In this document: positions 13,012 through 17,237 of the stretch, one piece after another | Layout of the letters: each line of letters begins with the position of its first letter | Numbering within the stretch: position 1 is the first letter of the stretch | Source of the DNA: Acidiferrobacter sp. | GTDB taxonomy: Bacteria; Pseudomonadota; Gammaproteobacteria; Arenicellales; UBA868 | Length of the DNA: 17,237 nucleotides | NCBI GenBank assembly: GCA_002694065.1 | Contig: NZKZ01000012.1 | Location: 1 to 17,237 of the forward strand | Direction of reading: 5' to 3' | Notes under the pieces: generated by a model | The model's database searches: none | Seen by the model: the letters and a program-made list of their open reading frames with translations, nothing else | Told to the model about the DNA's origin: nothing | Program-made: the position numbers and the translations under genes

Positions 13012-14684
13012 GCTGTGGCCGTACTTGAGTCTAGATCACATGAATTGTCCTGGTGCCTTCGGGCAGCGGCGACGAATGCGGCGAAAAGCGGATGCCCATC
13101 ACGGGGGGTCGAATTGAATTCCGGGTGAAACTGGCAGGCCACAAACCACGGATGAGACGGAATCTCAACCATCTCGACAAGATCATCGCCAGAGCGCCCC
13201 GCCACGGAAAGACCCACCTCTTCCAGCCCCGGGCGATAATGATTATTCACCTCATAGCGGTGACGATGCCGTTCGGAAATGGTTTCCCGGCCGTAAATTC
13301 GAGCGCACAGGGAGTCAGGACGAAGGTGGGCCTCTTGCGCCCCAAGGCGCATAGTGCCTCCCAGATCATCGCTCTCGCTGCGCTCTTTACGTTGGCCGTC
13401 ACCTTCGGTCCACTCGGTTACCAATGCGACTACCGGGAACTCCCCGGTTTCATCAAATTCGGTACTGTTTGCTGATTTCATTCCGGCGACGTGGCGGGCG
13501 AATTCGATCACCGCAATCTGCAGGCCCAAACAGATTCCGAGATACGGGGTGCCCGAAGTCCGGGCAAAGCGAACAGCATTGATCATCCCCTCAGTACCGC
13601 GTTCCCCGAACCCTCCGGGTACGAGAACCGCGTCAACGTCAGCCAGAACCTCAGTAGCCTTCTCGGGACTAGTCAAATCTTCAGCATCAACATATTTAAC
13701 GACCGGCCGAACATGATTCTGAATCCCTGCGTGGATGATTGCTTCCGAGAGGGATTTGTAGGACTCTGTAAGAGAGACATATTTTCCGACCATGGCGATG
13801 GTGAGCTCTGCCTCGGGTGAGCCCATCACTTCGACGACTCTGTCCCACTCTGCCAAGTCTGACTCGTCGCCGCCGAGCGCGAGATGTCGAACCACCGCCT
13901 CATCCAGGCCCTGCTCATGGTAGCGTCTTGGGATGGAGTAGATATTGTCGACATCTTCGGCCGAGATAACAGAGGCTTCATCTACGTTAGTGAACAGAGA
14001 TATCTTTCGACGCGCATCTGCCGGGAGCGGATCGTGTGCCCGACACAGGACAATGTCCGGCTGAATGCCGATGCTGCGCAATTCTTTTACGGAATGCTGG
14101 GTTGGCTTTGTCTTGATTTCCCCCGCCTTATGTAGAGCTGGAACCAGGGTGAGATGAAGAAATATTGTGCTCTCTCTACCCAATTCAATACGCATTTGAC
14201 GGATGGCTTCAAGGAATGGAAGAGATTCGATATCGCCTACGGTGCCCCCGATCTCTACTAGGCAAACATCATGCCCTTCTCCTGCTGTGACGATCGAGTC
14301 TTTAATTTCGTTGGTGATGTGGGGAATCACCTGTACGGTGCCCCCTAGAAAATCCCCTCGACGCTCCTTTCGAATAACCCGCTCATAGATCTGACCAGTG
14401 GTGAAATTGTTCTTTTGGCTCATTCGGGTTCGAACGAACCGTTCGTAATGTCCCAGATCAAGATCTGTCTCAGCGCCATCGTCGGTGACAAATACCTCTC
14501 CATGCTGAAACGGGCTCATTGTCCCTGGGTCAACATTGATGTAGGGGTCGAGTTTCACCAAGGTGACCTTCAACCCCCGGGCTTCGAGCAGCGCGCCCAG
14601 TGAAGCGGCGGATAATCCTTTGCCGAGCGACGAAACCACGCCGCCTGTGATAAACGCGAATTTTGGGGAGATTCCGTCGGACAT
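13008..14684 (-). CDS. pyrG: CTP synthase
   Basis: CTP synthase makes CTP from UTP, ATP and glutamine, the last step of pyrimidine nucleotide synthesis. The protein has 558 residues (E. coli: 545). The N-terminal synthetase domain has the P-loop region TGGVVSSLGKGLSAASLG, and DPYINVDPGTMSPFQHGEVFV. The class I glutamine amidotransferase domain has PGGFGERG, the nucleophile Cys385 in YLGICLGLQ, and His520 and Glu522 in CQFHPEFNSTP. Arg/His-rich RHRHRYEVN is also typical. ATG start with AGGA just upstream. The 3' end overlaps kdsA by four bases. Confidence 0.98.
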   Translation of the reverse strand: MSDGISPKFAFITGGVVSSLGKGLSAASLGALLEARGLKVTLVKLDPYINVDPGTMSPFQHGEVFVTDDGAETDLDLGHYERFVRTRMSQKNNFTTGQIYERVIRKERRGDFLGGTVQVIPHITNEIKDSIVTAGEGHDVCLVEIGGTVGDIESLPFLEAIRQMRIELGRESTIFLHLTLVPALHKAGEIKTKPTQHSVKELRSIGIQPDIVLCRAHDPLPADARRKISLFTNVDEASVISAEDVDNIYSIPRRYHEQGLDEAVVRHLALGGDESDLAEWDRVVEVMGSPEAELTIAMVGKYVSLTESYKSLSEAIIHAGIQNHVRPVVKYVDAEDLTSPEKATEVLADVDAVLVPGGFGERGTEGMINAVRFARTSGTPYLGICLGLQIAVIEFARHVAGMKSANSTEFDETGEFPVVALVTEWTEGDGQRKERSESDDLGGTMRLGAQEAHLRPDSLCARIYGRETISERHRHRYEVNNHYRPGLEEVGLSVAGRSGDDLVEMVEIPSHPWFVACQFHPEFNSTPRDGHPLFAAFVAAARRHQDNSCDLDSSTATA

Positions 14685-14798
14685 GGCTTCCTATGATCGG
14701 GATTGATCTATACGGGCGGTGCGTCCTGGCAAATCAGTCATTGCTGTTTCGGCCAACGACACCCGACGGACGGTTAGGATAACAGACGAGTCTTTTTG
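14685..14798. promoter_or_regulatory. Gap between tilS and pyrG, probable pyrG promoter region
   Basis: At 114 bases this is the largest gap in the minus-strand block and the natural place for a promoter driving pyrG-kdsA-eno-ftsB. A TATAGAT element lies about 30 bases upstream of pyrG, but I found no well-spaced -35. Just after the tilS stop, TAACA and TGTTA flank GACTCGTC, an imperfect inverted repeat. It has no T-run after it, so I do not call it a terminator. Confidence 0.35.
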
Positions 14799-16241
14799 TT
14801 ACAACGGACCGTTTTGTTGCCAACCTTCTTTTCTCAGATCCTGGATCTGAATGTCGATTGCTGCTTCGCCTGGCCCCGCGCTACAGGACTCGTCCACCAC
14901 AATCTGCGGCATTGCCGCAAAACGCCCATTAATGAAAACCAGGGGAACTCTTTTCCGTTGCCATGGCGGCAACTCAGATTCCTGAAGGAGTTTTCGCAGG
15001 GAGTGTCGATGACGGCCACGCCCTATAGGCATCACAGTTTGCTGCCCCCTGTGCCAGCGCAACTCAACCGTCCCGCTGCGGAAAAGCTCCGCGCTCAAGC
15101 CTTGGGTGTTAGTCACACGGGCCATCAAGGCAATATCCGGCCCCGGAATGCTCAAGTCAGATCCCTGCCACGCCTGCGCCTTCACTGGAGCCGGAGCCCT
15201 AGATAGCGGCCCGGGAACCAAGAATAAGCGGTTACGGTGACATCTGAACTCTGCCGCTCCCACGCTCAGCGAGGGCGAGGCGCTCTGCCGCCCTGAACCG
15301 AGTTGCCGGACAAACTCACGCAGGGCCCGCTCTGAAGGCACTCGGAGACTGTTTATATCGACCCAGTACCGGAGTAAATTCAAAAGACGGGGAGCATCGA
15401 GCTGAAGAAGTTTCAGTTTGCAGACTGACCCCAGGTCCCAAAGCATTTTTTCCCCTCGCGGGAGTTTGCACCTTGCCAAGTCCTCCGCAGCCGTCCCCTC
15501 CAATACCGACTGCACTTCCTGGAAATATCGCGCGCTCCTGGCCAGAGATTTCGCCGTGTCTGGCCAACGAGCCTGCAGGACAGGAAGGACCTGTCGGCGC
15601 AGAAGGTTTCTATCGTAGGTCTCGTCGAAATTAGAGCCGTCGGAGACGACCTCAAGACCCTGCTCCGTCACCCAGGCCTCCAACCGTTCCTTCGGGACGT
15701 CGAGCAAGGGTCTTAGTACCGTCATGCCGTACAGGCGTTGGGCCTTCCGCATGGCACCAAGTCCCCGGATGCCCGCCCCTCTCATCAATCTCAGCACCAA
15801 GGTCTCACTCTGATCCTCAAGGTGATGAGCTGTTACCAACACCTCTTCGGCACCGCAGATACTGGAAAACCATTGGTATCGCTGTTCCCGGGCTTTGCCC
15901 TCGTCGAACTTGTCAGGAGTTCTTTGCCCGCCAGAATGGTCGAAACGCTTGAGGGCAAAGGACTCGAAGGGTACGCCGAGTTCACGACAGAAACTTTCGC
16001 AATGCGTCTCCCAAGCAGACGATTCTGGTGCCCAGGCATGGTTTACGTGCAATGCCCGAAGTCGTAAATCGAGCGGATCCCTCAGAGAGACCAACACCGA
16101 GAGTAAGGCGGTGGAATCGTTGCCCCCGCTAAGGGCAACGTTGATTCGCCGTTCTTTATACGGCTCAAGCGCACACCAGACTGCCCTCTGTAGGGGGTGC
16201 AGCCCGTCCGTGGGCTCAGGACTCGGCTTTGAACCGTCCAA
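14799..16241 (-). CDS. tilS: tRNA(Ile)-lysidine synthetase
   Basis: TilS attaches lysine to cytidine 34 of the CAU-anticodon isoleucine tRNA, changing both its codon and amino acid identity. It is an essential cytoplasmic enzyme. The protein has 480 residues. The N-terminal PP-loop is VALSGGNDSTALL (Ser38-Ser43), followed by LHVNHAWAPES and the second motif TAHHLEDQSETLVLRLMRGAG. This second motif usually reads HHxDDQ, so the first Asp is Glu here. The C-terminal TilS domain shows RHSLRKLLQESELPPWQR and PLVFINGRFAAMPQIVVD. The start is TTG at 16241, overlapping the end of accA by 26 bases, with GAGG ten bases upstream. No in-frame ATG occurs before the middle of the catalytic domain. Confidence 0.94.
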   Translation of the reverse strand: MDGSKPSPEPTDGLHPLQRAVWCALEPYKERRINVALSGGNDSTALLSVLVSLRDPLDLRLRALHVNHAWAPESSAWETHCESFCRELGVPFESFALKRFDHSGGQRTPDKFDEGKAREQRYQWFSSICGAEEVLVTAHHLEDQSETLVLRLMRGAGIRGLGAMRKAQRLYGMTVLRPLLDVPKERLEAWVTEQGLEVVSDGSNFDETYDRNLLRRQVLPVLQARWPDTAKSLARSARYFQEVQSVLEGTAAEDLARCKLPRGEKMLWDLGSVCKLKLLQLDAPRLLNLLRYWVDINSLRVPSERALREFVRQLGSGRQSASPSLSVGAAEFRCHRNRLFLVPGPLSRAPAPVKAQAWQGSDLSIPGPDIALMARVTNTQGLSAELFRSGTVELRWHRGQQTVMPIGRGRHRHSLRKLLQESELPPWQRKRVPLVFINGRFAAMPQIVVDESCSAGPGEAAIDIQIQDLRKEGWQQNGPL

Positions 16242-17175
16242 ATGAACGCAACCTCGTGTCCCGCTGGCGTAACAACTCCTCGGTCGTGAGGGAGTCGAGA
16301 ATCTGCAACTGCTCCTGGATCACAACGCCGAGTTGCTCTGCGGTTTGATCGGGATCACGGTGTGCGCCGCCCAACGGTTCCTGAACCACAATGTCGACGA
16401 GTCCGTTTTGTTTAAGACTCTCAGAGGTAATTTTCATCGCGGTCGCTGCGGTTTGGGCTTTATCGGCACTCTTCCAAAGGATGGATGCGCAACCCTCGGG
16501 GCTGATAACCGAATAGGTGGCGAACTGAAGCATCACCAAGCGGTCACAGACGCCAATCGCGAGCGCCCCGCCGGAGCCACCTTCACCAATCACAATCGAG
16601 ACAATGGGTACTTTCAGGCCTGCCATCATCGCAATATTTTGGGCAATAGCCTCACTCTGCCCACGTTCCTCAGCCCCGATACCGGGATAGGCGCCTGGTG
16701 TGTCGATAAGGGTGACAACCGGCAGTCGGAACTTCTCGGCCATCCTCATAAGGCGCTGCGCCTTGCGGTAGCCCTCAGGACTCGGCATCCCGAAATTTCT
16801 TCGGACTTTCTCCTTAGTGTCGCGACCTTTCTGGTGGCCAACGACCATTACCCCTTTACCGCCAATGCGGGCAAGGCCGCCGACAATCGCCGGGTCGTCG
16901 CGATACATCCGATCCCCAGACAACTCCTGGAAATTTGAGAAAACCCGCGAAATATAGTCCAGGGTGTGAGGGCGTTGCGGGTGCCGCGCCAACTGTGTGA
17001 TCTGCCAGGCGTCAAGGGAGGCAAAAATTTCCCGGGTGAGCTTGTGGCTCTTGGTCTCCAGGCGTTCGATCTCTCGGTGCAGGTCGAGCGCCCCGTCTAC
17101 GTCGACCCGGCGCAACTCGTCGATCTTGGCCTCAAGGTCGACAATAGGCTGTTCAAAATCCAGCGAGTTGCTCAT
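16216..17175 (-). CDS. accA: Acetyl-CoA carboxylase carboxyltransferase, alpha subunit
   Basis: AccA and AccD form the carboxyltransferase that moves CO2 from biotin on AccB to acetyl-CoA, giving malonyl-CoA for fatty acid synthesis. The protein has 319 residues, exactly the E. coli length. Conserved blocks include the N-terminal helical region LDFEQPIVDLEAKIDELR, ARHPQRPHTLDYI, GHQKGRDTKEKVRRNFGMP, LIDTPGAYPGIGAEERGQ and IGEGGSGGALAIG, ending in ISPEGCASILWK. ATG start at 17175. The 62 bases to its right hold no identifiable gene. Any reading frame there ends within a few codons, so an upstream gene may end at the window edge. The 3' end overlaps tilS. Confidence 0.98.
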   Translation of the reverse strand: MSNSLDFEQPIVDLEAKIDELRRVDVDGALDLHREIERLETKSHKLTREIFASLDAWQITQLARHPQRPHTLDYISRVFSNFQELSGDRMYRDDPAIVGGLARIGGKGVMVVGHQKGRDTKEKVRRNFGMPSPEGYRKAQRLMRMAEKFRLPVVTLIDTPGAYPGIGAEERGQSEAIAQNIAMMAGLKVPIVSIVIGEGGSGGALAIGVCDRLVMLQFATYSVISPEGCASILWKSADKAQTAATAMKITSESLKQNGLVDIVVQEPLGGAHRDPDQTAEQLGVVIQEQLQILDSLTTEELLRQRDTRLRSFGRFKAES

Positions 17176-17237
17176 ACGTCTATTTTACTCTTGAAGACGG
17201 GATGGCTGCTGATCAAGCGGCCTTGTTATTGCCGGAT

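Noticed and set aside
16333..16938. Plus-strand open frame of 201 codons opposite accA
   Set aside because: Shadow of accA, which is full length and fully conserved.
17182..17187. TAAAAT on the minus strand as an accA -10 element
   Set aside because: It lies only six bases before the accA ATG and has no suitable -35 at 16-18 bases, so it is probably just an AT-rich stretch.

Overview
The window is a densely packed block of bacterial housekeeping genes. It has 17 complete protein genes, plus a partial era cut by the left edge. No rRNA, tRNA, CRISPR array, insertion sequence or prophage gene is visible, and no gene-free stretch reaches 300 bases. The gene sets (era-rnc-lepB-lepA, nadB, sdh, ygfZ, ftsB-eno-kdsA-pyrG, tilS-accA) and the protein sequences point to a gammaproteobacterium, but not a close relative of Escherichia. 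KdsA implies a Gram-negative lipopolysaccharide (Kdo) pathway. Three genes (rnc, ftsB, tilS) have no usable ATG start, and era and sdhE also most likely start at TTG.

Layout, left to right. (1) Minus strand, 1-3835: a tight operon lepA > lepB > rnc > era (elongation factor 4, signal peptidase I, RNase III, Era GTPase). (2) A 178-bp divergent intergenic region (3836-4013) separates lepA from nadB on the plus strand. The rpoE/algU-rse/muc sigma-factor genes that often lie between these two in relatives are absent. (3) Minus strand, 5626-9489: a six-gene succinate dehydrogenase operon. Read in transcription order it is an SDHAF4-like (DUF1674) small protein > sdhC > sdhD > sdhA > sdhB > sdhE. 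The enzyme subunits look like the alphaproteobacterial/mitochondrial type. Assembly factors for the SdhA flavoprotein stand at both ends of the operon. (4) Plus strand, 9649-10506: ygfZ, a folate-binding iron-sulfur cluster maintenance protein, divergent from the sdh operon. (5) Minus strand, 10510-17175: accA > tilS > pyrG > kdsA > eno > ftsB, with a 114-bp gap between tilS and pyrG that probably holds a promoter.

How the genes fit together. The middle of the window is about building complex II: the four catalytic subunits, two dedicated SdhA maturation factors, and a divergent gene for an iron-sulfur protein maintenance factor. Next to it is nadB, whose product is a homologue of SdhA with non-covalent FAD. 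The flanks are conserved translation/RNA/secretion and central metabolism clusters (CTP, Kdo, enolase, cell division, tRNA-Ile2 lysidine, fatty acid synthesis).

The most notable items are the SDHAF4-like gene at the head of the sdh operon, the metal-dependent type of KdsA, the cluster of TTG start codons, and the nadB-lepA junction without sigma-E genes. Nothing in the window looks like a wholly unknown gene system. The novelty is in the arrangement.
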